This document shows, one piece after another, positions 42,337 to 50,664 of a stretch of DNA of 64,000 nt. The position numbers were made by a program, and so were the translations under genes. The stretch's first letter is position 1. The number at the start of each line of letters is the position of its first letter. A model generated the notes under the pieces. That model was given only the letters and a program-made list of their open reading frames with translations, had not been told where the DNA came from and did not search any database. Origin of the DNA: UBA4312 sp040266995 (lineage in GTDB: Bacteria; Bacillota_I; Bacilli_A; Erysipelotrichales; Erysipelotrichaceae); NCBI GenBank assembly GCA_040266995.1, contig JAWRHV010000010.1, positions 1-64,000 on the forward strand, given 5' to 3'.

Positions 42337-43186
42337 TCTCCCATTGAAGCAGCTTCCGGGCATTTTGACTGAGAATTTGTTCTTTTTCCGCTTTGGTCAA
42401 TGGAAGATCCTGCATAAAGTGTAAGCTTTCCGATTGCGAACTCCATGGACTATCGGTTCCGAACAAGATATGATCGGCACCAAAGATACGGATCAAATTC
42501 ATCATTTCCTCCCGGTCCATCATCGGCAGCTGCTCTTCTTTCCAATACCCATCGTTTAAAGGAACGATCTCCCCGGTTGAAAAAGCGGTATCCAGATAGA
42601 CGCCGGTGCCGGCCAATATCTCCGGTACGATGTTCCAGTTGCGCCATCCGCCCATATGCGCCAGCACAAACCGAAATGGACCGATCTGCTCCACAACATG
42701 GCGGGCCATCTGCGGTGAGCACTTCACCTGTCCCGGATAGCCGATATCCAATCCGGTATGTGTAACAACCACAAGATCCAGCTTTTTTGCCTGACGAAAT
42801 ATACGCAGAAAGCGAGGATCATCCAAATTCGTATGTTGATAGACCGGGTGAATCTTAATTCCTCGTAACCCCAGCTCTTTAATACGAACCATTTCCTGCT
42901 CCACATTTTCATACTCCGGATGGATGCATCCCAAAGAGAACAACGTTCCCTTCTGTTCCTGATTCAATATCGCAGCAGATGTATTGATTTTCTCCACCTG
43001 ATCCGGGCTTGTGGCCACCGGTAGGATGACAGACCGGTCGATTCCGGATCGTTGCATCGATGCCTTCAGTCCATGGATCGTCCCGTCTGTAAACGGTTTT
43101 GAGTGTGATTTTCCACTTAAGGAAGTAATCGCTTTTCTGGCAATCTTATCCGGAAATGTATGCGTATGAAAATCAATCACCGTCAT
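42332..43186 (-). CDS. Amidohydrolase-2 family metal-dependent hydrolase
   Basis: TIM-barrel hydrolase or decarboxylase of the ACMSD-like group. 284 residues. Metal ligands are in VIDFHTHTFPD (His-x-His), KIHPVYQH, VVTHTG and FGTDSPW. The substrate is unknown. AAGGAG precedes ATG 43186. It lies 15 bases after the symporter gene, so an imported carboxylate may be its substrate. Confidence 0.88.
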   Translation of the reverse strand: MTVIDFHTHTFPDKIARKAITSLSGKSHSKPFTDGTIHGLKASMQRSGIDRSVILPVATSPDQVEKINTSAAILNQEQKGTLFSLGCIHPEYENVEQEMVRIKELGLRGIKIHPVYQHTNLDDPRFLRIFRQAKKLDLVVVTHTGLDIGYPGQVKCSPQMARHVVEQIGPFRFVLAHMGGWRNWNIVPEILAGTGVYLDTAFSTGEIVPLNDGYWKEEQLPMMDREEMMNLIRIFGADHILFGTDSPWSSQSESLHFMQDLPLTKAEKEQILSQNARKLLQWEK

Positions 43187-43200
43187 CAAGATCTCTCCTT

Positions 43201-44745
43201 CTAGTCTTCGTCCGCTAATGCTTCCTTTTGATGAACCAATACTTTTGTATCATAGCACGCAAATGCGTCTTCGACAATTCTTTCATCCGGCTTCGGTGTT
43301 AACAAGGACACCAGTGGTACGATGATCAATCCGGCAATCATACAGAAAGCACCGGCATTGATCGGAGACTGCAGCAAGACCGGAAAGCATGGACGAACTA
43401 ACATATTGGCAATCATGACAATGGTCGAAAACAGAAAACTGCACCAGCATGCCAATTTCGTTGTCTTTTTCCAGTATAAACCATACAAGAACGGTGCCAG
43501 GAAAGCCCCGGCCAAAGCACCCCAGGAAACTCCCATCAGCTGTGCGATGAAGGTGACGTTGGAACGATATTGAATGATCGCAATAATGACGGAGATCAAC
43601 ACAAAGACCACGATCAGACAACGCATCACAAAGACCTGTTTCTTTTCATCCATCTCTTTAATAAAACGTCCCTTCAATAAATCCAGGGTCAAGGTTGAAC
43701 TGGAGGTCAGCACCAGCGAGGACAAGGTAGACATAGAAGCCGATAATACCAGAATCACGACGATGGCGATCAACAGATCCGGCAGCCCTGATAACATCGT
43801 TGGGATCACGGCATCAAACCCATCGGCCACTACATCGATCTTATCGGAAAACAGACGACCGAAGCCTCCTAAAAAGTAACAACCGCCGGCTACGATAAAC
43901 GCGAAGACAGTAGAAACCACCGCCCCTGTGGAAATGGACTTCTCACTGCGGATCGCGTAAAACTTCTGTACCATCTGTGGCAGGCCCCACGTACCTAAGG
44001 ATGTCAGAATAACAACACCTAATAAGTTTAACGGATCCGGTCCAAAGAAAGAAGCAAAGACCCCCGGTGTCGTTGAGACCGTTTCATCCACCACCTGTCC
44101 CATGCCATCCAGCGCCATCATAAAGCCTCCCTGGCTTTGCAGTACAGCGTATACAACCGCACAGATACCGAAGATCATAATGATTCCCTGTATAAAGTCG
44201 TTGATTGCGGTAGCCATATATCCACCGGCAATGACATAGATACCGGTCAACACCGCCATAACGATGACACAGACCGTATAATCAATGTTAAAAGCCATCC
44301 CAAATAACCGCGATAAACCATTATACAAAGAAGCTGTGTATGGAATCAAAAAGATAAAGGTGATGACACTTGCAGCCACCTTCAGAGCCGGCGATCCAAA
44401 TCGAGACTCAAAGAATTGTGGCATGGTTGCTGAATTCAGATGCTGGGTCATGATCCTTGTCCGCCGGCCCAGCACAGCCCAAGCCAGATAAGAACCTAAC
44501 AACGCATTCCCTATCCCGATCCAGGTGGATGCAATTCCGTATTTCCATCCAAATTGTCCGGCATAACCAACAAAGATAACAGCCGAAAAATAGGATGTGC
44601 CATACGCAAACGCGGTAATCCAAGGCCCTACGGAACGTCCTCCCAGAACGAATCCGTTGACATCTGTAGAATTCTTACGGCAAACAAAACCAATGGCCAG
44701 CATCACCGCAAAGAATATCACCAATAATACAACTTTAATCAACAT
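43201..44745 (-). CDS. Sodium:solute symporter (SSS family)
   Basis: Membrane importer of the PutP/SSS type with about 13 helices over 514 residues. The core has FVLGGRSVGPWITAFAYGTS near residue 32, and the sodium-site region ASMSTLSSLVLTSSSTLTLD near residue 345. The substrate is unknown; proline, pantothenate or organic acids are usual in the family. AAGGAGAG precedes ATG 44745. It is divergent from the TrpR-like regulator gene. Confidence 0.93.
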   Translation of the reverse strand: MLIKVVLLVIFFAVMLAIGFVCRKNSTDVNGFVLGGRSVGPWITAFAYGTSYFSAVIFVGYAGQFGWKYGIASTWIGIGNALLGSYLAWAVLGRRTRIMTQHLNSATMPQFFESRFGSPALKVAASVITFIFLIPYTASLYNGLSRLFGMAFNIDYTVCVIVMAVLTGIYVIAGGYMATAINDFIQGIIMIFGICAVVYAVLQSQGGFMMALDGMGQVVDETVSTTPGVFASFFGPDPLNLLGVVILTSLGTWGLPQMVQKFYAIRSEKSISTGAVVSTVFAFIVAGGCYFLGGFGRLFSDKIDVVADGFDAVIPTMLSGLPDLLIAIVVILVLSASMSTLSSLVLTSSSTLTLDLLKGRFIKEMDEKKQVFVMRCLIVVFVLISVIIAIIQYRSNVTFIAQLMGVSWGALAGAFLAPFLYGLYWKKTTKLACWCSFLFSTIVMIANMLVRPCFPVLLQSPINAGAFCMIAGLIIVPLVSLLTPKPDERIVEDAFACYDTKVLVHQKEALADED

Positions 44746-44773
44746 AATACCCTCTCCTTTATTCTAACGATTT

Positions 44774-44866
44774 AACGCGCTAAAGCGTTGACTTACTAAA
44801 GTTTATAATACTTTCTTTAATAATTCAAGCGTTTTTCACAAATTGACTTTACTGCGCTAAAGTGTT
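44774..44866. promoter_or_regulatory. Two related operators in the divergent symporter/regulator promoter
   Basis: AACGCGCTAAAGCGTT (44774-44789) and ACTGCGCTAAAGTGTT (44851-44866) match at 13 of 16 bases, 77 bp apart; a further ACTAAAGT half-site is at about 44794-44801. The second copy fills the spacer of the regulator's own promoter, as in auto-repression. Confidence 0.65.
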
Positions 44867-44871
44867 AAACT
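44843..44871 (+). promoter_or_regulatory. Promoter of the TrpR-like regulator operon
   Basis: TTGACT (44843-44848) and TAAACT (44866-44871), 17-base spacer containing an operator. Confidence 0.7.
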
Positions 44872-44898
44872 GTTTACACATATAGGAAAGGTGACAAC

Positions 44899-45198
44899 AT
44901 GAAAAAAGATATTCATAATGAATCTGTTCAACGGTTGTTTACGGCTGTATTGTCTTTGAATAACCTTGAGGAATGCTATGCATTTTTTGAAGATATCTGT
45001 ACAGTAAACGAGCTGCTTTCTGTTGCCCAGCGTTTCCAGGTCGGGGAAATGCTTCTGAATAAAAAAACCTACCAGGAAATCTCCCGTACCACCGGTGCCT
45101 CCACCACAACCATCAGTCGTGTGAACCGGCTTCTTAGTGATGGAAACGATGGAATCGAAATGGCCCATGAACGAATAAAGAAAGAAGAGATAGAATAA
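44899..45198 (+). CDS. TrpR-like (YerC/YecD family) transcriptional regulator
   Basis: 99 residues, all-helical. SVAQRFQVGEMLLNKKTYQEI and SRTTGASTTTISRVNRLL are the two helices of the TrpR-type DNA-binding motif. AAAGGTG precedes ATG 44899. It overlaps the aminotransferase start by one base (TAATG). It probably binds the CTAAAG-containing dyads and controls both divergent operons. The effector is unknown; an aromatic amino acid would fit the fold and neighbours. Confidence 0.9.
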   Translation: MKKDIHNESVQRLFTAVLSLNNLEECYAFFEDICTVNELLSVAQRFQVGEMLLNKKTYQEISRTTGASTTTISRVNRLLSDGNDGIEMAHERIKKEEIE

Positions 45199-46394
45199 TG
45201 AATGAAACAATGAAGAATTATGGAACCAACCGTTCGGTCATCCGTGACTTGTTTGAATTCGGATTACAGAGAAAAGCGATTGTCGGAGCTGATCATGTAT
45301 ATGATTTCAGTCTGGGAAACCCCAATGTACCCGCACCGGCCAAAATCAATGAAACAATCAAAAATCTCATCGATACAAAAGACGATGTATATCTGCACGG
45401 CTATACATCCGCACAAGGAGATGCTGCCTGTCGACAGGCTATCGTGGATGATCTGAACCGACGTTTTGACACATCCTTTCACAAAGACAACTTATATATC
45501 ACATGCGGTGCTGCCGCATCTTTAAAGATCACATTGACTGCTTTGTATAACGAAGGGGATGAAGTCATCGCTTTTACGCCGTACTTTCCGGAATATAAGG
45601 TGTTTGTGGAGACAACCGGTGCCCGCCTTGTCGAAGTTGCCTGCGATCCGGGCACCTTCCAGATTGATTTTGATGCTTTGGAACCGGCAATTACCCCGAA
45701 CACGAAATCCATTATTGTAAACTCGCCGAACAATCCGTCCGGTGTTGTCTATACAAAGCAGACCATCCGCCAGCTTGCTTCCTTGATGGAAAAAAAGGAA
45801 AAGGAATACGGACACGCTATTTATCTGATTACCGATGAACCATACCGTGAGCTGGTCTATGATGCTATCGAAGTGCCTTTTGTCACAAAGTATTATAAGG
45901 ACACCATTGTTTGTTACTCCTACAGTAAATCCTTGTCTTTACCAGGAGAGCGAATTGGCTACATTCTGGTGCCGGATGAAGCAGCCGATGCCAAAGATGT
46001 CTATGCAGCTATTTGCGGTGCCGGTCGTGCACTGGGTTATGTATGCGCTCCAAGCATGCTCCAGCACGTTATCGAAAAATGCACCGGTCTAGTATCGGAT
46101 ATCAACGTTTATAAGGAAAACCGAGATCTGATGGTCAATGCGTTATCTTCCTATGGATTTACATGTATCCATCCGGATGGTGCGTTTTACTTATTTGTAA
46201 AATCACCGATTGAAGATGCCAATGCGTTCAGTGAAAAGGCCAAGGAATTTGATCTTCTGATCGTACCGGCTGACAGCTTTGGTACGCCGGGATATGTACG
46301 GATTGCCTATTGTGTATCCAAAGAGATGATCCTGCGATCCTTGCCTGCTTTTGAAAAGTTAGGAAACTTCTATTTTAAAAAACAATCCGATTGA
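45198..46394 (+). CDS. Pyridoxal-phosphate aminotransferase, class I/II
   Basis: 398 residues. Fold type I aminotransferase: DFSLGNPNVPAP near residue 38, YTSAQGDAACRQAI, IVNSPNNPSGVVYT (Asn), LITDEPYRELVY (Asp-x-x-Tyr) and SYSKSLSLPGERIGY with the PLP lysine. It could generate the 2-oxo acids for iorAB or for the next ligase. It is the second gene of the operon headed by the TrpR-like regulator. Confidence 0.93.
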   Translation: MNETMKNYGTNRSVIRDLFEFGLQRKAIVGADHVYDFSLGNPNVPAPAKINETIKNLIDTKDDVYLHGYTSAQGDAACRQAIVDDLNRRFDTSFHKDNLYITCGAAASLKITLTALYNEGDEVIAFTPYFPEYKVFVETTGARLVEVACDPGTFQIDFDALEPAITPNTKSIIVNSPNNPSGVVYTKQTIRQLASLMEKKEKEYGHAIYLITDEPYRELVYDAIEVPFVTKYYKDTIVCYSYSKSLSLPGERIGYILVPDEAADAKDVYAAICGAGRALGYVCAPSMLQHVIEKCTGLVSDINVYKENRDLMVNALSSYGFTCIHPDGAFYLFVKSPIEDANAFSEKAKEFDLLIVPADSFGTPGYVRIAYCVSKEMILRSLPAFEKLGNFYFKKQSD

Positions 46395-46448
46395 CACGCA
46401 TAGTTTCGAATTGTAAAGTGATAAAACATAACGAAAGGAATATGAATT

Positions 46449-48083
46449 ATGCCTATTACAGACTTGCTGGAAAGAAATGCCAAATTATATGGCAACGAAG
46501 TTGCCCTTGTAGAAATCAATCCTGAGATCAAAGAGGAACAAAGGGTAACATGGAAAGAATATGAATTGATCCAACCGACCTCGCGGTCTTTTTACCGACG
46601 TCAGATTACCTGGGGTGTCTTTGATGAAAAAGCCAACCGGGTGGCCAATATGTTACGAGATCGCGGGATTGCCAAAGGACAGAAGTGCGCCATTCTTCTG
46701 ATGAACTGTCTGGAGTGGCTGCCTATCTACTTCGGTATTATGAAAGCCGGTGCCCTGGCTGTACCGTTAAATTTCCGTTTTACCGGAGAAGAAATCAAAT
46801 ACTGCCTGGATGCCAGTGATGCGGATGTCCTGTTCTTCGGTCCGGAATTTATCGGACGCCTGGAGGATATTGCCGGTCACATTAAAAAAACAACATTGTT
46901 GTATTACGTGGGTGACCAATGTCCTTCCTATGCAGAGGATTATTATAAACAAGCCTCCAACTCTTCCTCCGCTGCTCCATTAGTACTGATTGAGGATAAA
47001 GACGAGGGTGCTATCTATTTTTCCAGCGGTACGACCGGTTTTCCAAAACCGATCTTATTGTTGCACGAAGCCTTGATGCAGTCCGCACAGATGGAAGCCA
47101 TTCATCACCGCACCACAAAACAGGATAACTTCCTTTGTATCCCGCCGTTATACCACACAGGGGCTAAGATGCACTGGTTCGGTTCTCTGTATACAGGAAG
47201 CCGCGCCGTGATCTTAAAGGGAAATTCCCCACAGGCTATCCTGAGCGCTGTATCCAATGAAGGATGCACGATCGTTTGGCTGCTGGTTCCGTGGGCGCAG
47301 GATATACTGGCTGCTTTAGATGCCGGAAAGATCAAAAAAGAAGACTACAAGCTGGATCAATGGCGTTTAATGCACATCGGGGCTCAGCCAGTACCACCAA
47401 GTCTGATCAAACATTGGCTGGAGTATTTTCCAAACCATAAATACGACACCAACTATGGATTATCCGAGTCCACAGGCCCGGGATGCGTTCATCTGGGACT
47501 GGACAACGTCCATAAAGTCGGTGCCATCGGAATTCCGGGTTATCACTGGAAAATCAAAATTGTCGATGAAAACGGCAATGCCGTTCCTCAGGGAGAAGTC
47601 GGCGAATTATGTGTCAAAGGGCGCGGTGTCATGGTTGAATACTACAAGAATCCGGAGGCAACCGCTGAAGTATTGAAAAAAGGTTGGTTGTTTACAGGGG
47701 ACATGGCCCGTCAGGATGAAGATGGATTCATCTATCTGGTAGACCGTAAAAAAGATGTCATCATCTCCGGTGGTGAAAACCTGTATCCGGTACAGATTGA
47801 AAGCTTTTTGGCTGCCCATCCGAAGATCCATGATGTTGCGGTCATCGGCTTATCCGACAAGCGTCTGGGTGAAATTGCCGCTGCCATCATCCAAGTAAAA
47901 GAAGGGATGGAATTAACAGAACAGGAAGTTAATCAGTTCTGTATCGATCTGCCAAGATACAAACGACCACGAAAGATCATCTTTGCGGATGTGATTCGAA
48001 ACGGCACCGGAAAGATCGATAAACCGGCTTTACGTCGTCTCTATCGTGGGGAACGCCTGGTCGAAGCACAATCCAAAGGATAA
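46449..48083 (+). CDS. AMP-dependent acyl-CoA synthetase/ligase
   Basis: 544 residues. ATP loop YFSSGTTGFPKPILL, A5 motif YGLSESTGPGCVHL, A8 hinge DGFIYLVDRKKDVIISGGEN, and the A10 catalytic lysine in RNGTGKIDKPAL. It activates a carboxylate to acyl-CoA; chain type is unknown, with long-chain or aromatic acids most likely. AAAGGA precedes ATG 46449. Last gene of the operon. Confidence 0.93.
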   Translation: MPITDLLERNAKLYGNEVALVEINPEIKEEQRVTWKEYELIQPTSRSFYRRQITWGVFDEKANRVANMLRDRGIAKGQKCAILLMNCLEWLPIYFGIMKAGALAVPLNFRFTGEEIKYCLDASDADVLFFGPEFIGRLEDIAGHIKKTTLLYYVGDQCPSYAEDYYKQASNSSSAAPLVLIEDKDEGAIYFSSGTTGFPKPILLLHEALMQSAQMEAIHHRTTKQDNFLCIPPLYHTGAKMHWFGSLYTGSRAVILKGNSPQAILSAVSNEGCTIVWLLVPWAQDILAALDAGKIKKEDYKLDQWRLMHIGAQPVPPSLIKHWLEYFPNHKYDTNYGLSESTGPGCVHLGLDNVHKVGAIGIPGYHWKIKIVDENGNAVPQGEVGELCVKGRGVMVEYYKNPEATAEVLKKGWLFTGDMARQDEDGFIYLVDRKKDVIISGGENLYPVQIESFLAAHPKIHDVAVIGLSDKRLGEIAAAIIQVKEGMELTEQEVNQFCIDLPRYKRPRKIIFADVIRNGTGKIDKPALRRLYRGERLVEAQSKG

Positions 48084-48085
48084 AC

Positions 48086-48113
48086 AAAAAGCATGGTCCG
48101 TCCATGCTTTTCT
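48086..48113 (+). terminator. Terminator of the aminotransferase-ligase operon
   Basis: AAAAGCATGG/CCATGCTTTT, 10-bp stem with a 5-base loop and T-rich tail. Confidence 0.82.
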
Positions 48114-48139
48114 CTTGACAAAGGGGATATACTAAACAT

Positions 48140-48760
48140 ATGAACAAGACATTAATTCAGGAAATTCAAGACAGGGGCATATCACTGGTCGCTGTCACAA
48201 AAAAACATACAAAGGAAGAGGTCGATGCGCTCGCTGCGCTGGGACTGCATGTATTCGGAGAAAACCGGGTCCAGGAGTTCTTAACAAAATACGATCCGGC
48301 GTATACATGGCATATCATCGGCCATCTTCAAACCAACAAAGTGAAATATATCATCGGAAAAGTCGATGTGATTGAAAGTGTGGATTCTATCAAACTGGCT
48401 AAGGAAATTGACAAACACGCAAAAAAACATGGTCTCGTTCAGAAAATTTATGCTGAGATCAAAGTGTCCAAAACGGATGAGAACAAAACCGGATATCCTT
48501 ACGCACAGGCCATGGATTTCATCGATCAGCTGCAAAGCTTTGCCAATCTGCATGTGATTGGTTTGATGTGCATCGCATCCAATACAGAAGATACTTCTGT
48601 GGTTATTCAAGAATTTGATCAGATGGCTGCATTATCTAAACTCTGTAAAGAAAAATACCCGGATATGACGGTATTATCGATGGGTATGAGCAATGATTGG
48701 CGTCTGGCTTTGGAACATGGTTCCAATCAAATTCGAATTGGCACCGCTTTATTTAAATAA
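48140..48760 (+). CDS. YggS/PROSC family PLP homeostasis protein
   Basis: Binds pyridoxal phosphate without known catalysis and keeps B6 vitamers in balance. 206 residues. The PLP lysine is in LVAVTKKHTKE near residue 21, followed by FGENRVQEF and WHIIGHLQTNK, with MGMSNDWRLALEHGSNQIRIG at the phosphate site. No Shine-Dalgarno lies at a usable distance; TATACT ends six bases before the ATG, suggesting a leaderless mRNA. Confidence 0.93.
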   Translation: MNKTLIQEIQDRGISLVAVTKKHTKEEVDALAALGLHVFGENRVQEFLTKYDPAYTWHIIGHLQTNKVKYIIGKVDVIESVDSIKLAKEIDKHAKKHGLVQKIYAEIKVSKTDENKTGYPYAQAMDFIDQLQSFANLHVIGLMCIASNTEDTSVVIQEFDQMAALSKLCKEKYPDMTVLSMGMSNDWRLALEHGSNQIRIGTALFK

Positions 48761-48814
48761 ACTTTCACATAAGTTCACATAAAGTTTTGCGGTGTTCTTT
48801 GTTAGAATAAACCC

Positions 48815-49579
48815 ATGAGTGAAAAAAATACGGACTTGATCCGACATATACGACATCTTATTCTGGTATCCGGTTTAGGTGTTTTGGCTGCCATTATGGC
48901 ATTATCCGTTCATTTTTTAACACCGGAACCCGTCATTGCACAAAAAGAGGAAAAAAAAGAAAAGATCGATACCAGCCAGTATCCGGATGTAACGATCGTC
49001 CTGGATCCAGGTCATGGAGGCTACGACAGTGGAACGGTTGGCTATTCAGAAACACAAGAAAAAGATCTGACCTTAACCTATACATTGGCTATCGGTGAAC
49101 GTCTGAAAGCGTTGAATCCGAATCTGAACATCGTCTATACCCGGGACAGCGATGAGATTCCGTGGGAAGAAGATGAAGAAAAAGATTTGATTGCCCGTGT
49201 AGATATAGCCAAAGAAAACAAAGCCGACTACTTTTTATCCATCCATGTCAACGCCAATGCCAATGATCTGGAAGCAACCGATTATGATTTCTTTGTACGA
49301 CAGGATGACAAAGTCAGCCAGACAATTGCTCAATCCATTATCGACAATCTGCAGAAGAACGGATGGGATTATGAATCCTTCATTCTGGATGTTGCCGATT
49401 ATCCGCTTTATGTGGTCAGTGATCAAGATATTCCGGCCATGTTGTATGAAATCGGTTATTTCTCCAATCCGGATATGGAACAAGTTCTATTAAAGGATGA
49501 AACCGTTGATCTGATTGCCGATGCTGTCGCACAGGCTTATCATCAATACATTCTAGAACACGATGAAAAAAGCAAATAA
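48815..49579 (+). CDS. N-acetylmuramoyl-L-alanine amidase (Amidase_3)
   Basis: Cleaves the bond between MurNAc and the stem peptide in the wall. 254 residues. A membrane anchor or signal helix spans about 14-35, then the zinc amidase domain: VLDPGHGGYDSG (His67), TQEKDLTL (Glu82), FLSIHVNANAN and YEIGYFSN with the catalytic Glu. No ribosome site; TAGAAT ends six bases before the ATG. Confidence 0.93.
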   Translation: MSEKNTDLIRHIRHLILVSGLGVLAAIMALSVHFLTPEPVIAQKEEKKEKIDTSQYPDVTIVLDPGHGGYDSGTVGYSETQEKDLTLTYTLAIGERLKALNPNLNIVYTRDSDEIPWEEDEEKDLIARVDIAKENKADYFLSIHVNANANDLEATDYDFFVRQDDKVSQTIAQSIIDNLQKNGWDYESFILDVADYPLYVVSDQDIPAMLYEIGYFSNPDMEQVLLKDETVDLIADAVAQAYHQYILEHDEKSK

Positions 49580-49585
49580 CAATGA

Positions 49586-49611
49586 AAAGCAGGTTCCGAT
49601 GAACCTGCTTT
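49586..49611. terminator. Hairpin between the amidase and the flavin reductase genes
   Basis: AAAGCAGGTTC/GAACCTGCTTT, 11-bp stem with a CGAT loop, weak T tails on both strands; shared terminator. Confidence 0.65.
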
Positions 49612-50176
49612 ACTTCGTTAATTTCAAACCGTCTTTAAAGGCTTCTCCAACACGTTCTGTCACCTTATAGTAACCGTGTGTGTATGGATCAAAGGCAATC
49701 GCATTGACCAGTGACATATCGATTTTTCCATCCACCATCACCTTTTCATCCGCTGTCAGATTGACTACCTTTCCAATCACCCCGACTCCATATTCACTAT
49801 CCTGGTATTCAATAAATTCACATTCCAGGCATAGTGGAAATTCATTGATGATCGGCGCATCCACGCATTCTGCCTTTGTCGCTGTCAAATGACTGTTTTC
49901 AAATTTGTTGCTTTCTCTATTTCCCGAAACTACGCCAAAATAATCGGCTTCCACAACGTGTGATGCATCCGCAATGCTAACAGTAAACGCTTTTCTTTTT
50001 TTAATGTTCTTTACTGTTTTGTGTGTTTCGGTTAAATTCAACGCAACTGTTCCTCTTTCCTGCATGGTTCCCCAGGCAGCATTCATCACATTCACACTAC
50101 CATCTTCATTATATGTCGCAATCATTAATACCGGCATCGGAAAGATACCTTCTGTCAGATTCAGTTTAACTCTCAT
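49610..50176 (-). CDS. Flavin reductase-like FMN-binding protein
   Basis: 188 residues with the split-barrel FMN fold of flavoredoxins: MPVLMIATYNEDGSVNVM, NAAWGTMQERGTVALNL and TVSIADASHVVEADYFG. It probably reduces flavins or passes electrons; the exact donor is unknown. AGAGGAA precedes ATG 50176. The divergent HxlR-type regulator is the likely controller. Confidence 0.9.
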   Translation of the reverse strand: MRVKLNLTEGIFPMPVLMIATYNEDGSVNVMNAAWGTMQERGTVALNLTETHKTVKNIKKRKAFTVSIADASHVVEADYFGVVSGNRESNKFENSHLTATKAECVDAPIINEFPLCLECEFIEYQDSEYGVGVIGKVVNLTADEKVMVDGKIDMSLVNAIAFDPYTHGYYKVTERVGEAFKDGLKLTK

Positions 50177-50199
50177 TTACATTTCCTCTTTTCTATGGA

Positions 50200-50254
50200 T
50201 TGACACATGTATCTGCTTATGTATACATTATAACTGACATCAACAATTAATCAA
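50200..50254. promoter_or_regulatory. Overlapping divergent promoters of the flavin reductase and HxlR genes
   Basis: Rightward TTGACA (50200-50205) and TATACA (50222-50227), 16-base spacer. Leftward TTGATT (50249-50254) and TATAAT (50227-50232), 16-base spacer. The two -10 elements touch, so only one can be used at a time. TGACA/TGTCA 5-bp arms with 19 bases between flank the leftward -35. Confidence 0.65.
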
Positions 50255-50297
50255 GTACTGTCATTAAAGATATGTACTATACGAAAGGAAAGTTTAA

Positions 50298-50630
50298 ATG
50301 ATCAAAAAATATATTGAGAATTCGAATTTTGAAGAGACCGGTTTCTACTATACCTACTCTTTGATTACCGGTAAACATAAGATGGTGATCTTATATTGTC
50401 TGATGGAGTTTGAGCCGGTGCGTTTTAATGAACTGCGTCGTTATATTAAAAAGATATCCGATAAAACTTTGAGTGCTAATTTGAAAGAGCTGGAAGCCGA
50501 TCGATTAATCGTCCGAAAGGAATATGCACAGATTCCTCCAAAAGTAGAATACAGCCTGAGCCCACGGGGACGATCTTTAATGAAGGTTTTGGACCAGCTT
50601 TGTATATGGGGTGAAAAGAATAAAGACTAA
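50298..50630 (+). CDS. HxlR family transcriptional regulator
   Basis: 110 residues, winged helix: LITGKHKMVILYCLMEFEPV, FNELRRYIKKISDKTLSANL and LSPRGRSLMKVLDQLC. HxlR proteins often sense aldehydes or redox stress, in some cases through an N-terminal cysteine; here the only cysteines are in ILYCLM and DQLCIW. GAAAGGAAAG precedes ATG 50298. It is divergent from the flavin reductase. Confidence 0.92.
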   Translation: MIKKYIENSNFEETGFYYTYSLITGKHKMVILYCLMEFEPVRFNELRRYIKKISDKTLSANLKELEADRLIVRKEYAQIPPKVEYSLSPRGRSLMKVLDQLCIWGEKNKD

Positions 50631-50664
50631 AAGGCTCTGTTCCACAGAACAAAGCCTTTTTATT
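50629..50664 (+). terminator. Terminator of the HxlR gene
   Basis: AAAGGCT-C-TGTTC/GAACA-A-AGCCTTT stem with one mismatch, then TTTTTATTAT; it overlaps the end of the convergent gene. Confidence 0.78.

Noticed and set aside
48115..48133. TTGACA followed by TATACT upstream of the yggS-like gene as one promoter
   Set aside because: The spacer is only 7 bases. The TATACT may act alone or with a weak -35; the TTGACA cannot pair with it.
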